Source of the DNA: Bacteroidota bacterium
GTDB lineage: Bacteria > Bacteroidota > Rhodothermia > Rhodothermales > UBA10348
Direction: 5' to 3'
Length of the DNA stretch: 64,000 bases
Assembly: GCA_029262855.1 (NCBI GenBank)
Contig: JAJCYP010000004.1
Span: 33,611-97,610, forward strand
Notes under the pieces: model-generated
Seen by the model: only the letters and a program-made list of their open reading frames with translations
Told to the model about the DNA's origin: nothing
Databases searched by the model: none
Shown here: one piece after another, positions 44,921 through 54,966 of the stretch
Position numbering within the stretch: position 1 is the stretch's first letter
Layout: every line of letters begins with the position of its first letter
Program-made: the position numbers and the translations under genes

Positions 44921-47437
44921 TCAACGTTGGGTCAATTTCAAAGAGAGTCTCTCCACGAGCGACTCAAAGGACTCCTCGAAGTCCGGTTGCAGGTCAAACA
45001 GGGGGCAGCTGGCCCGGGCGGTCATGGCGGTGCCACCCTTCGTATCTCCCTCACCCGGCGTAGTGGACGCCGATTCGGAGCCACTTGTTTCGGCCATGGC
45101 AAAGGCTGACTGCACCCTCGTGCGGGCTTCCGCCTCGTTGCCTTCACGCCAGGCAAGGAAGGCCCTCCAGACGGCCACTGTGGTGTTGCCGGGGTCGGAT
45201 AGCAGAACAGCGTCAAACTGACTCCTTGCCTCGGCCAGGTCGCCCAGGGCCAGAGCAGTCATCCCCAGACGGGCCAGGCCTCCAGTCTCAGCCCGATTCA
45301 GCGAATGCGCGCGCTCGAAGTAGCCCCTTGCTGTCTGCGGATCGTACGAGGAGCCATCCGGCCGGCATAGACGGAGCGATCCCAACTGCATCAAAGCGCG
45401 TGCGCTTCGGGGATTGGCCGCCAGTAGACGATTCCAGGCGTCAGTCGCGCCCTCGTCATCTCCCATGTCAAGTCGAACAGCACCGAGATAGTACAGGGCG
45501 TCTTCATGCTCTGGCCTGAAGGTGAGTGCCTTGACGTAGGCCGTCGCCGCCTCTTCAGACCTGCCCGCAAGCCGATGCCCGCTGGCGGCCCGGTATGACT
45601 CCCAGAACATGTGAGTCGCATCTCTCTCGTCCGGACTGGAATCCAGGGTGCTGAGGTGGCGGGCATCTCCGCGAATCGGTACGACCACGGTCACGCCGGC
45701 AGGTTGTGGCCCCAATTCTGATCGCTCTCCGGTAATCCAGCGGACCGTCACCGAGTCCGCACCGGAGGCATCGCCCAATCCGAATACCAGTACCGGATCA
45801 TGCTGCGACAAGTACGACGCCTGCGCCCCCACCTGCCTGGTCTGCACCTCGCCGCCACTGTGGACCCGCACGAGGGCACCGAGTCCGGCGGTATTTCCGG
45901 CCGGCCCCTCCAGGAGCACCCTCAGCCAGCCACCGGTGTCTGGGGTATCGTTGCGCAGGAGTCGGGCTGCGCCTCCATGCTCGATCAGAAGGATATCGGG
46001 ATCGCCATCTCCATCGTAGTCGGAGACGCCGCCACCACGGCCTACCGCGGGCTCACCAAAAGCGGGGCCCGCCTCGAGGCTGTAGAAGCCGCGGTCCGTT
46101 CCTCCATTCCAGTACAGGAGCGGAGGCATGGAAATGAGCTGGGTCGGATCACTCGATGTCTGAAACGTGCTTCCGTTGACCATGAACAGGTCCTCGTGCC
46201 CATCCAGATCAAAGTCGAAAAACCCGGTGGCCCATCCGACATAGTCCAGTGAGGATTGGCCAAGTCCATTTCGGTCTGCGATGTCGCTGAACCGAAGACC
46301 GTACGCGTGCTCGGTCCGGTGAATCAGGAGGTTTTCAAAAAGGGCGTTTTCCTGCGCGATCCAGTGGGTGATGAAGAGGTCCTGATCCCCGTCCCGATCC
46401 CAATCGCCCACTGCCAACCCCATTGCGCCCCTGTAGTCGGCGACACCCGTTGTGTGGCTCACGTCCTCGAACGTCCCGTCGCCTGAATTCAGGAAGAGAA
46501 TGTTGTCCGAGACGTCGTTTGCTACATACAGGTCCAGTTGGCCATCGTTGTTCATGTCCACCCAGGCCGCTGACAGGCTCCGTCCGGCGGCGTTGTCAAC
46601 CCCTGCGGAAGAGGCCACCTCGCTGAATCGCCCCCTGCCGTCGTTTCGGAAGAGGAGGTTGCGCTCGGCCGGGAATGAAGAAGGATTCAGGCTCGCTGGT
46701 TGCTCGACCTCGTATTGTCTTGAGAACCCGGTGGCGACGCGGTCCTCATACTTGACGTAGCCTGTCACATACACGTCCAGGTCGCCGTCCTGATCGTAGT
46801 CACCCGGAGACACGCCTGTCCAGAATCCCGTGAAACCGGCGAGGCCGGCGTCGCCGGAGGCCTCCTGAAAGCGCCCATCACCGAGATTGCGGAAGAACCG
46901 GTTCTGGCCGTAGGCCGTGGTCCACAGGTCCAGCAGCCCATCTGCGTTGTAGTCTCCCCAAGCCGCCGCCGAGCCCATTTCCGACACCGCGAGTCCTGAT
47001 TCCGCTGAAACGTCCTTGAAGGAGCCGTCTCCCTCGTTGCGAAACAGCCGGTTCCCGGGCCTGCCGGCCCGACTCGGAACGTCATCTTCGGCGGCCTTGA
47101 CGAAGTTCACCAGGAAGAGGTCGGCGTCTCCGTCCCCATCGTAGTCACCCCATGCCATGCCGCCGGCCATGTCCTCGTAGAGCACGCTCGTGCGGGTGCC
47201 GGGGAAATGGCGAAAGGCGATGCCCGACGATTCAGCGACCTCGGAGAACGCAAGACGGGGCGCGTCCGGTGGAGCCGTACGACTCAGGCTCCGGGTGAGG
47301 CCATCAATATCCTGCCCAGGTCGATAAACGGGACCCTCGCTGCTTCGCGAAAGTGCAGCCACCAGCAGGGCGGCCGCGGCAACCGTGACGGCTCCCACCA
47401 TCAGGACGCCCCTTCGTCGTCGAGAGAGCGCGGCCAT
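44921..47437 (-). CDS. CRTAC1-type FG-GAP/ASPIC-UnbV protein with C-terminal TPR
   Basis: GIAFRHFPGTRTSVLYEDMAGGMAWGDYDGDGDADLFLVN; GLGALVRVHSGGEVQTRQVGAQASYLSQHDPVLVFGLGDASGADSVTVRW; TPR helices. Start re-set to MAALSRRRRG at 47437. Confidence 0.88.
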   Translation of the reverse strand: MAALSRRRRGVLMVGAVTVAAAALLVAALSRSSEGPVYRPGQDIDGLTRSLSRTAPPDAPRLAFSEVAESSGIAFRHFPGTRTSVLYEDMAGGMAWGDYDGDGDADLFLVNFVKAAEDDVPSRAGRPGNRLFRNEGDGSFKDVSAESGLAVSEMGSAAAWGDYNADGLLDLWTTAYGQNRFFRNLGDGRFQEASGDAGLAGFTGFWTGVSPGDYDQDGDLDVYVTGYVKYEDRVATGFSRQYEVEQPASLNPSSFPAERNLLFRNDGRGRFSEVASSAGVDNAAGRSLSAAWVDMNNDGQLDLYVANDVSDNILFLNSGDGTFEDVSHTTGVADYRGAMGLAVGDWDRDGDQDLFITHWIAQENALFENLLIHRTEHAYGLRFSDIADRNGLGQSSLDYVGWATGFFDFDLDGHEDLFMVNGSTFQTSSDPTQLISMPPLLYWNGGTDRGFYSLEAGPAFGEPAVGRGGGVSDYDGDGDPDILLIEHGGAARLLRNDTPDTGGWLRVLLEGPAGNTAGLGALVRVHSGGEVQTRQVGAQASYLSQHDPVLVFGLGDASGADSVTVRWITGERSELGPQPAGVTVVVPIRGDARHLSTLDSSPDERDATHMFWESYRAASGHRLAGRSEEAATAYVKALTFRPEHEDALYYLGAVRLDMGDDEGATDAWNRLLAANPRSARALMQLGSLRLCRPDGSSYDPQTARGYFERAHSLNRAETGGLARLGMTALALGDLAEARSQFDAVLLSDPGNTTVAVWRAFLAWREGNEAEARTRVQSAFAMAETSGSESASTTPGEGDTKGGTAMTARASCPLFDLQPDFEESFESLVERLSLKLTQR

Positions 47438-47439
47438 CC

Positions 47440-49512
47440 TCAGGTACCGGAGACCTGGATCGTCGCCCGGTCTTCTGACATCACCGTTATGGGCGACGTA
47501 ATGCCGGCACCGGGAAAGAGCGTGTCCAGCATGAACTGATCGATCTTGCGATAGAGCAGCCGGGCCGTCACCTCCAGGCGGCCTACCGCCGGTGCGGACA
47601 GCACGTGACCACTTCGTAGCGGAAGCCTCTCCCCTTCTCCGTCGCCCTCGACGCCAAAAGTTGGACACTGGAAGGCAAACCGGGCCTGGTCATCGAATCC
47701 GGGGAAGAGGGCCCGGCGGTACCGGACGCCCACCATCTCCCAGAGGTTGTGTCGATCGATGAGGTTGCCATATCGGTCCACCGGTTCGGCCTTGAACATG
47801 AACGCGCCCGGCTCGACAAATCGGTCCTCGTCGACTCCGCCCGACTGGTAGACGATTCTCCCCTGGTCATCTTCGACCGTGATCTCAATCCAAGCCTGGA
47901 TGATGTCGAGCGGTCCAGTGGGAAAATCGTGGCCGAGTTTGTTGTTCGTGACCAGGACCGTCACGGCCATCTCCTCGCCTGCTACCACCCGCTCGGGCGC
48001 GATGATCTCGATCGGAACGGCCGGTCCAGGCTGCCACTTGTCGCTGATCTCCGGGATCGCGTAATCGCCTTTCAGCCAGGCTTCAGTGAGTCGAACCTGC
48101 TCCTCACCGCCCGGAAGTTTGAGGTGGGTCGGCATGAGTTGATTGGCTCCCAGGAACCGGTGACTGCGGTGTTTTCCGTCATCGGGCGTCCGGTTGTAGT
48201 CGGTGGCATCGCCCCCAGCCGGATCCAGAGATGGTGTCAGGGGCATGTGACACTCGCGGCACTCAATGGTCTGTGTCGGATCTCCCGGGTGGTTCCACCG
48301 GCTCTTTCGCCAGTTGTCGTACTGATTCTGCAGCTGTACCCAGCCAACTTGATTGATCTCTTCGTCAATGAACTGCTTGTGACAGGCCGCACAGAACTCC
48401 GGGGACTTGAACAGGGTCTTCTGCAAGGACTCCTGATGCATCCGGGGATAGGCGCGGATCAGGAATCGCGATACGCTCTGGGCAGCCGGCGTATGGCTGA
48501 GTTCGAACGCATAGCGACGCGGAGGATCTATGGTGTAGTCGGCGTTCCCCTGAACATCGGTTTCCTGAATGGCGTGGCAGGTGAGACAGGAGACGCCCTC
48601 CTCAAACCCGTCCCGGAGCGAGAGGCTGTCCGCAAACAGGTTCTTGGACCCGGCAAAAAGTGAAATCGGGTCGTGGCAGCCGCCGCAGTAGCGGGTGCTC
48701 TCCGGTCCGTTCTGGTCCGCCATCACTCCCTGCACGCCCTGGAATGCCGGATCCATGGAACTCCACCTGTGCGCGGAGACCGACCATTCCTGTTCGATTT
48801 CCGAGTGACATCCGTCGTATCCGCACCCCTCAGAGCCCGCCAGCATCTCAGGATTAATCGGAAGACCGGCAGCCGTCTTGGCCAGACTTGGAGCAAAAGG
48901 CCGATCGTCGCCATAGAGGTGGCTGTAGTCCTCCGGGAAGTCTGTATAGGCCTGGGGCTCGGAGTAGAGCTGGGCGGCGAGAACGGTCCCGAAGAGTCCA
49001 AGCAGGGTCACCATCAAGACCCGGACACCCATGGAGCGCGCTCCCTGAAGCATGGCTGGATGCTCCTGACGGGCCGCGCGGAGGGCACGGCGAACCAAGG
49101 GCACGAAGTGACCGGCAACCGCGCCCACAAACGCGATGGTAGAGCCGATGTGGATCTTGTCCCAAAGTCCGCTGATGTGTGTCCCGAAGACGGCTTGTGC
49201 GGTCAGCACGACACCGGACACTATCGCGATCAGCGTTGCCGCGGTTGAGAGATAGCCCGTGAGTACAACCACATCCATTGGCGTGGATCGCAGTCGGGCC
49301 CAGTGCCGGTATTGGTAATACAGGGCGGGGAGCATGAACAGGAGACCGCCCCCGGTGTGGACGAGCACGAGGAACTGGTTGCTGACCGAGAACGGGAGCA
49401 GCCATATGGACAGACCGGAAACGGTCTCGAATACCAGCAAGCCGGACACGCTCCATGCGAGTGGAGCCGTCCAGACACTGGAACGCGTTCGAACTGAGGC
49501 GTTGGAGTTCAT
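47440..49512 (-). CDS. Membrane cytochrome b (b561-like) fused to multiheme c-type cytochrome domain
   Basis: Four N-terminal TM helices with His (LVHTGG, KIHIG, AGHFV); CGGCH, CLTCH, CAACH, CRECH plus CGYDGCH (CX4CH). Confidence 0.9.
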   Translation of the reverse strand: MNSNASVRTRSSVWTAPLAWSVSGLLVFETVSGLSIWLLPFSVSNQFLVLVHTGGGLLFMLPALYYQYRHWARLRSTPMDVVVLTGYLSTAATLIAIVSGVVLTAQAVFGTHISGLWDKIHIGSTIAFVGAVAGHFVPLVRRALRAARQEHPAMLQGARSMGVRVLMVTLLGLFGTVLAAQLYSEPQAYTDFPEDYSHLYGDDRPFAPSLAKTAAGLPINPEMLAGSEGCGYDGCHSEIEQEWSVSAHRWSSMDPAFQGVQGVMADQNGPESTRYCGGCHDPISLFAGSKNLFADSLSLRDGFEEGVSCLTCHAIQETDVQGNADYTIDPPRRYAFELSHTPAAQSVSRFLIRAYPRMHQESLQKTLFKSPEFCAACHKQFIDEEINQVGWVQLQNQYDNWRKSRWNHPGDPTQTIECRECHMPLTPSLDPAGGDATDYNRTPDDGKHRSHRFLGANQLMPTHLKLPGGEEQVRLTEAWLKGDYAIPEISDKWQPGPAVPIEIIAPERVVAGEEMAVTVLVTNNKLGHDFPTGPLDIIQAWIEITVEDDQGRIVYQSGGVDEDRFVEPGAFMFKAEPVDRYGNLIDRHNLWEMVGVRYRRALFPGFDDQARFAFQCPTFGVEGDGEGERLPLRSGHVLSAPAVGRLEVTARLLYRKIDQFMLDTLFPGAGITSPITVMSEDRATIQVSGT

Positions 49513-49587
49513 GGCGCCGCACTCATGCTGGTAGGTGGAGGAGATGGCAATTTAAACCGATAAACGAGTCTCTAATATAGTATTTGC

Positions 49588-51603
49588 ATGAAGCACCGTT
49601 TAGATCAGCCAGAGAGGCACGCGGACGGTTTCGACTACCGAGCCGCGTTCATTGGACCGCAGAGTGAGAACGGTGACGAGATGGAGCGCGTGATCCTGGA
49701 TATTCTGAGGGATCACCTGATGTGGAGGCGCAATTTTCACCCCGAAGATCCGCGCTTGATTGAAGAGTGGGCACGCTCTGAGCGCCCCTATCGTGAAACG
49801 GTGGCCCGCAACCGGGATGCCGTCTACGGCGTCCTGGCAAGGCTGAAGCGGGGAGCACCCCTCCACTCCCCCCGGCAGTTGGGGCACATGGTTTCGGATC
49901 CGTCTCTGCCGGCGCTCGCCGGATACTTTGCCGGACTCCTGTACAACCAAAACAACGTCGTTCAGGAGGCCTCTCCGGAGACGGTGCGTTGCGAGCGCGA
50001 GTACCTCTCGGCGCTTGCCCGGATGATCGGATATCCCCCCCTCGTCGGAGAGGAGGCGGATCCCTTCAGTAGAACTCCCACGTCCTTCGGCCACTTGGCC
50101 AGTGGCGGCACCGCGGCCAACATGGAGGCCCTGTGGATCATTCGAAACGTCCGGCATTTTCCGCTGTCAGTCAGAATTGCGTGCGAAACGCATCCGATTG
50201 AAGGGTTGGCCGCGATTGAACTGACTACCCAGCGTGGTGAGCGGTTGGAGATTGGGTCGATGACGACAGGCCAGCTCTGGAATCTGCCAATCACGGAAAT
50301 CGTCGCTCTCCGGCACGCCGTTTCCGGTCTCCTGCATCGACTGCCCGAGGAGGAATCATGCGAATTCAGGGCGGCACTACCCTCGGTGCGCCAGTTGGGG
50401 CTTGGCGAGTTCATGCGGGCCTTCAACGCACGTTTCCCCGATGATCCCTGTTCAATCCCCGTGGTGATGGCCCCGGTATCCGCCCACTATTGTTGGAAGA
50501 AGGCGCTGGATCTTACGGGGTTGGGATCTCGCCACCTCCAGGGCATCCCCGTTGATGATGACCTTCGCCTGGACATCTCGGCGCTGCGGGATGCGCTTGC
50601 GGACCACCAGCGCAAGGGGGTGCCTGTCCTGGCCGTCGTCAGCATATGCGGAACCACTGAGACGGCCACGATCGATCCGGTCGATGGCGTGCAGGACGTG
50701 CAAGCCGATCCAGAGATGCCTGCGTTCTGGCATCACTGCGACGCCGCATTTGGAGGATACCTGACTTCCATGGTCGAGCGAGCGCAGGGGTATGCGGTAC
50801 CCTGGCAGGAACTCCCTGAAGACCACCCTGGAAAGAGCGTCAGCGCGCGCGTCTATTCTGCTTTGAGTGCCGTTGCCTGGGCAGACTCGGTCGTCCTGGA
50901 TCCCCACAAACTGGGCTATCTGCCCTATCCGAGTGGCGCTATTCTGCTACGGGAATACTCGGTGCGCGACGCCATCGCATTCGACGCGCCCTACCTGGCG
51001 GGACGTCCGGAATCAGGCTTCGGCGGGTTCCTGGGTCGTTGGACGCTGGAGGGCTCGCGGCCCGGAGCAGCGGCCGTGTCGGGGTACCTGGCCCAGTCGG
51101 TTGTGCCCCTGATCCCCACGCATCACGGCACGCTGATGGAGCAGTGCATTCGAGCCCACCGCGTCCTGTTTGATGCACTTGTACGCCGGTCCGGGGAGTG
51201 CGGTGTTCGGTTCCTCCCCCTCGGCTCGGGACCGGACAGCATGGGCACGTGCTTCATCCTGGCACCCGAAGAGGGCGTCAACAACCTGGAGGCGCTCAAC
51301 CAGGGCACAAGGCGCGCCTGGGAGGCCTTTACGGTGGATGAGTCCGGTTGGAACAGCCGAGAGAACGACTACCTCCTGTCTAAGTCCGAAATCCCCATTG
51401 CGCACTACGATGCCCTGGTCAGCAGGATGTTGGACGGAGTCGTCCCAAGTATTCCCGAGCCTGAGGCCGCTGGCGCGAATCTGGAGCTCCTCCGGATTCT
51501 CGGGATGAATCCCTTCCTGCATGAACTGATTACCCACGGCACAATGGCAGAGGATGTTGCCGGGCGCCTGTTTGCTTGTGCCCGGAATGCCTTTACAGAC
51601 TGA
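49588..51603 (+). CDS. Group II pyridoxal-phosphate-dependent amino acid decarboxylase
   Basis: HLASGGTAANMEALWIIRN; HCDAAFGGYL; VVLDPHKLGYLPYPSGAIL (PLP Lys). Confidence 0.92.
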   Translation: MKHRLDQPERHADGFDYRAAFIGPQSENGDEMERVILDILRDHLMWRRNFHPEDPRLIEEWARSERPYRETVARNRDAVYGVLARLKRGAPLHSPRQLGHMVSDPSLPALAGYFAGLLYNQNNVVQEASPETVRCEREYLSALARMIGYPPLVGEEADPFSRTPTSFGHLASGGTAANMEALWIIRNVRHFPLSVRIACETHPIEGLAAIELTTQRGERLEIGSMTTGQLWNLPITEIVALRHAVSGLLHRLPEEESCEFRAALPSVRQLGLGEFMRAFNARFPDDPCSIPVVMAPVSAHYCWKKALDLTGLGSRHLQGIPVDDDLRLDISALRDALADHQRKGVPVLAVVSICGTTETATIDPVDGVQDVQADPEMPAFWHHCDAAFGGYLTSMVERAQGYAVPWQELPEDHPGKSVSARVYSALSAVAWADSVVLDPHKLGYLPYPSGAILLREYSVRDAIAFDAPYLAGRPESGFGGFLGRWTLEGSRPGAAAVSGYLAQSVVPLIPTHHGTLMEQCIRAHRVLFDALVRRSGECGVRFLPLGSGPDSMGTCFILAPEEGVNNLEALNQGTRRAWEAFTVDESGWNSRENDYLLSKSEIPIAHYDALVSRMLDGVVPSIPEPEAAGANLELLRILGMNPFLHELITHGTMAEDVAGRLFACARNAFTD

Positions 51604-51614
51604 CTCCCGGACCG

Positions 51615-53195
51615 ATGTCCTCGCCCATCCTCGTTCTGTTTCTGATTGTCGCAACCGGACTGCTCCTGGGCAAGGTCAGGCTTTCCGGCCTCTCTCTGGG
51701 CGCCTCCGGAGTGATCTTCACAGCCCTCCTGGCGGGCCACCTGGGCTACTCCGTTCCGGACGGTGTGGGTCAATTGGGGCTGGTCCTTTTCATCTACGGC
51801 GTAGGCCTGACGGCAGGACCGGCCTTCTTCAGGGCCTTCAGGCAGCACGGCAAAGAGCTTGCGGCTCTTGCCTTCATTCTGGTTGCCTCGGGCGGTGCCA
51901 CCGCCTGGCTCATCGCGACGCTTCTCGATCTGCCGGGTCCACTTGCCGCCGGGATGTTTGCGGGAGCCCTTACCAGTACGCCGGCCCTGGCGGCCGCAGT
52001 CGAGGCGGCGTCGGCCGGCTCCCAGGTGGCTGTTGGCTATGGTCTCGCCTATCCGATTGGGATTATCGGCGTAGTCCTGTTTGTCCAGCTGTTGCCGCGC
52101 CTCCTGCGTACGGACCTGGATAAATTGGACGCCACACTGACCGCCGCCGAATCCGAAAAGCGGGCCATTCGCCAGGTCCTGGTGGAGATTCAAAATCCCG
52201 CCGTAATAGGCCGGCGTTTGACTGAACTGAACATCATCCCCGCGTCCAACTGCCAGATCACGCGCGTGTTGGAAGGCGACAGGCTGAACCCGGTGGGCCG
52301 GGACTTCGTCCTGACGCAGGGACAGATTGTGCTTCTTCTCGGACGCGAATTCAGGCTTGAGTCCATCGTTGCGCTACTCGGCGTGCGGAGCGATCGGACC
52401 GGCCTTGTTCTTGATACTGAACGCCACCGCCAACGGGTGGTCGCCACCTCGCGGAGCGTTGTGGGCAAATCCCTGGGTGAACTCAAGCTGCTTGGGCGGT
52501 TCGGGGTCACCATCAGTCGGATGGAGCGGCACGAGGTGCAATTTGTCCCCGATCCCGATGATGTCATCCAGTGGGGAGACGCCCTTTCGGTGGTTGGAGA
52601 ACCCGAGGCGCTCGCCGCCTTCTCAGACTTCGCCGGTCACCGTGCAAGCGCGTTCGATCTGACGGACTTGGTTTCGCTTTCCGTCGGCATTGTCGCCGGC
52701 GTCCTGTTGGGATCGGTCAGCTTCGGGCTCGCCGGCCGAGAGTTTCAACTCGGACTGGTGGGAGGCCCACTTCTGGTGGCCCTGACCGCCGCCCACTTCG
52801 GTCACATCGGACGATTTCAGGCCAGCGTGCCGAGAGCATCCCGGTTGCTGATGTTGGAACTCGGACTGGTTCTCTTTCTGGCCGACGCGGGCATCGTGGC
52901 AGGACACGACATGGCGTCCGTCTTGGGTCAGTACGGACCCAGGCTCGCTGTCGGGGCCGCCGCGGTCGTTGCGGTACCGCTCATCGTGGGATTCCTGGCA
53001 GGACGCCACCTGTTCAAGCTCGATTTGTTGAGTGCCCTCGGCGGGATTTGCGGTGGAATGACATCGACCCCTGGTGTCGGCGCTATCACGTCGGCTACGT
53101 CCTCACAGGTACCGGTGGTGGCCTACGCGGTGGCCTACCCGGTCGCGCTCATCCTCATGACGGTCGTGGGCCGCATCCTGGTGGGCTTGATCTGA
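51615..53195 (+). CDS. AspT/YidE/YbjL-family (aspartate-alanine antiporter type) transporter with RCK_C/TrkA-C domains
   Basis: Two YidE-type membrane halves (GLVLFIYGVGLTAGPAFF...ALTSTPALAAAVEAA; GGICGGMTSTPGVGAI) flanking TrkA-C-like domains. Confidence 0.9.
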   Translation: MSSPILVLFLIVATGLLLGKVRLSGLSLGASGVIFTALLAGHLGYSVPDGVGQLGLVLFIYGVGLTAGPAFFRAFRQHGKELAALAFILVASGGATAWLIATLLDLPGPLAAGMFAGALTSTPALAAAVEAASAGSQVAVGYGLAYPIGIIGVVLFVQLLPRLLRTDLDKLDATLTAAESEKRAIRQVLVEIQNPAVIGRRLTELNIIPASNCQITRVLEGDRLNPVGRDFVLTQGQIVLLLGREFRLESIVALLGVRSDRTGLVLDTERHRQRVVATSRSVVGKSLGELKLLGRFGVTISRMERHEVQFVPDPDDVIQWGDALSVVGEPEALAAFSDFAGHRASAFDLTDLVSLSVGIVAGVLLGSVSFGLAGREFQLGLVGGPLLVALTAAHFGHIGRFQASVPRASRLLMLELGLVLFLADAGIVAGHDMASVLGQYGPRLAVGAAAVVAVPLIVGFLAGRHLFKLDLLSALGGICGGMTSTPGVGAITSATSSQVPVVAYAVAYPVALILMTVVGRILVGLI

Positions 53196-53208
53196 CTATG
53201 GTGGCGGC

Positions 53209-53252
53209 CAGTCGGCGGGCCGCGACGCGGTCAGTCGGCCGGCCGCGACGCG
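53209..53252. repeat. 21-bp direct repeat pair, 23-bp period
   Basis: CAGTCGGCGGGCCGCGACGCG (53209-53229) and CAGTCGGCCGGCCGCGACGCG (53232-53252). Confidence 0.8.
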
Positions 53253-53364
53253 TCTAGCCTCCGGAAGCGCTTTGCTGCCCTGCCCGGAGGTAAGCGACTG
53301 GCTTTTGAGTTAATATTGCCGATTCGCCTCCCCAGCCGGGCGCCCTCCCAAATCCCCTGACCGC

Positions 53365-54936
53365 ATGACTTCTGATACCGGCAACCGCGCCTATGTAGTT
53401 CAGGTGGCCCTCATCGTCGCGATGGGTGGTTTTCTGATGGGCTTCGATGCCTCTGTGATCTCCGGGGTCGTGAAGTTCATTGAGCCCCAGTTTTCGCTTT
53501 CCAAGCTGGAGCTGGGCTGGGCCGTCAGTTCACTGACGCTCACGGCGACGCTGGCCATGATGGTCTCGGGACCCCTGAGTGACCGACTGGGCCGGAGGAA
53601 GGTCCTGTTCATGGCGGCCAGCCTGTACGCCATCTCGGCCGTTGCCTCGGCACTGGCACCCACGTTCGTGTTCCTGGTCATCGCGAGAATGATCGGCGGC
53701 CTTGGAGTCGGTGCCTCGCTGATCATCGCTCCGATGTACATCGCTGAGATCTCGCCAGCCCGCATGCGTGGCCGGATGGTCTCGTTCAATCAGCTGAATA
53801 TCGTCCTCGGGATATCCGTCGCGTTCTTCACCAACTACCTCATCCTGCGACTGGGCCAGTCGGACGCCTCCTGGACCCAGTCACTCATGTTCGGCCCCCA
53901 CAACTGGCGCTGGATGCTGGGCCTTGAGACCCTGCCCGCCGTCCTGTACTTCCTCTTTCTGAACGCGGTGCCCGAGAGTCCCCGCTGGCTGCTGATGAAG
54001 GGGCGCGATTCCGAGGCCCGTGACATCATTGCGCGGGCCAGCGGACGGGCAGCCGCCGAGACGGAAATACTCGCGGTACACGCCAGTCTGAGAAGAGACG
54101 CATCCAAGGCCAAAGCCTCCATCGCCGAGCTGTTCAGCCCGGCCATGCGCCTAGTCATCACCATCGGCGTTGTGATTGCTGTCATCCAGCAGATCACGGG
54201 CATCAACTCGGTCTTTTTCTACGCTCCCATGATCTTCGAGCAATCAGGGATCGGAACGGATGCGTCCTTTGCCCAGGCCATCCTTGTGGGCATTATCAAC
54301 CTGGTATTTACCGTTCTGGCGATCATGTTCATTGACCGCCTTGGCCGCAAGCCACTCCTGATTGCCGGCCTCACCGGGATTACCGTTTCCATGCTTGTTC
54401 TCGCCCTCGGGTTTTCGGCGGCCACCTACACGTTGGATGCGGAGGCGCTGGCGAATCTCCCAGAGGAGGTCTCGTTCGCGTCAATCGAGCCGATGCAGGA
54501 CGTGGTCTACGACAGTGACGTGGCCTTCAAGTCCGCATTGCAGGGTGCGCTGGGTTCCGAGCGGGCAACGCAGTTCGAGTCCAATCTCATCACCGCCGCC
54601 ATCTCTATGAACCCGATGCTGATTCTCTTTGGCATCCTGGGCTTCGTGGCGTCCTTCGCCGTGTCCATCGGTCCGGTCATGTGGGTTCTCTTCTCCGAAC
54701 TGTTTCCGAATCGAATCCGGGGATTGGCGATTTCCTTCGTGGGCCTGATAAACTCCGCAGTCAGCTTCATCGTGCAGACCATCTTTCCGTGGGAGCTGGC
54801 CACGCTGGGCAGCGCCACGACGTTTCTGATCTATGGCCTCTTCGCAGCGATCGGGTTGGCCTTCGTCCTCGGAATGGTCCCGGAAACCAAGGGCAAGTCA
54901 TTGGAAGAACTCGAAACAGAGCTGGTTGGCACCTAG
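53365..54936 (+). CDS. MFS sugar porter family transporter
   Basis: DRLGRRKVLFMAASLYAISA; PESPRWLLMKGR; GINSVFFYAPMIFE; PETKGKSLEELE. Confidence 0.93.
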   Translation: MTSDTGNRAYVVQVALIVAMGGFLMGFDASVISGVVKFIEPQFSLSKLELGWAVSSLTLTATLAMMVSGPLSDRLGRRKVLFMAASLYAISAVASALAPTFVFLVIARMIGGLGVGASLIIAPMYIAEISPARMRGRMVSFNQLNIVLGISVAFFTNYLILRLGQSDASWTQSLMFGPHNWRWMLGLETLPAVLYFLFLNAVPESPRWLLMKGRDSEARDIIARASGRAAAETEILAVHASLRRDASKAKASIAELFSPAMRLVITIGVVIAVIQQITGINSVFFYAPMIFEQSGIGTDASFAQAILVGIINLVFTVLAIMFIDRLGRKPLLIAGLTGITVSMLVLALGFSAATYTLDAEALANLPEEVSFASIEPMQDVVYDSDVAFKSALQGALGSERATQFESNLITAAISMNPMLILFGILGFVASFAVSIGPVMWVLFSELFPNRIRGLAISFVGLINSAVSFIVQTIFPWELATLGSATTFLIYGLFAAIGLAFVLGMVPETKGKSLEELETELVGT

Positions 54937-54966
54937 GACCGCCAGCCGACCCCAGCACGTGCAGAT

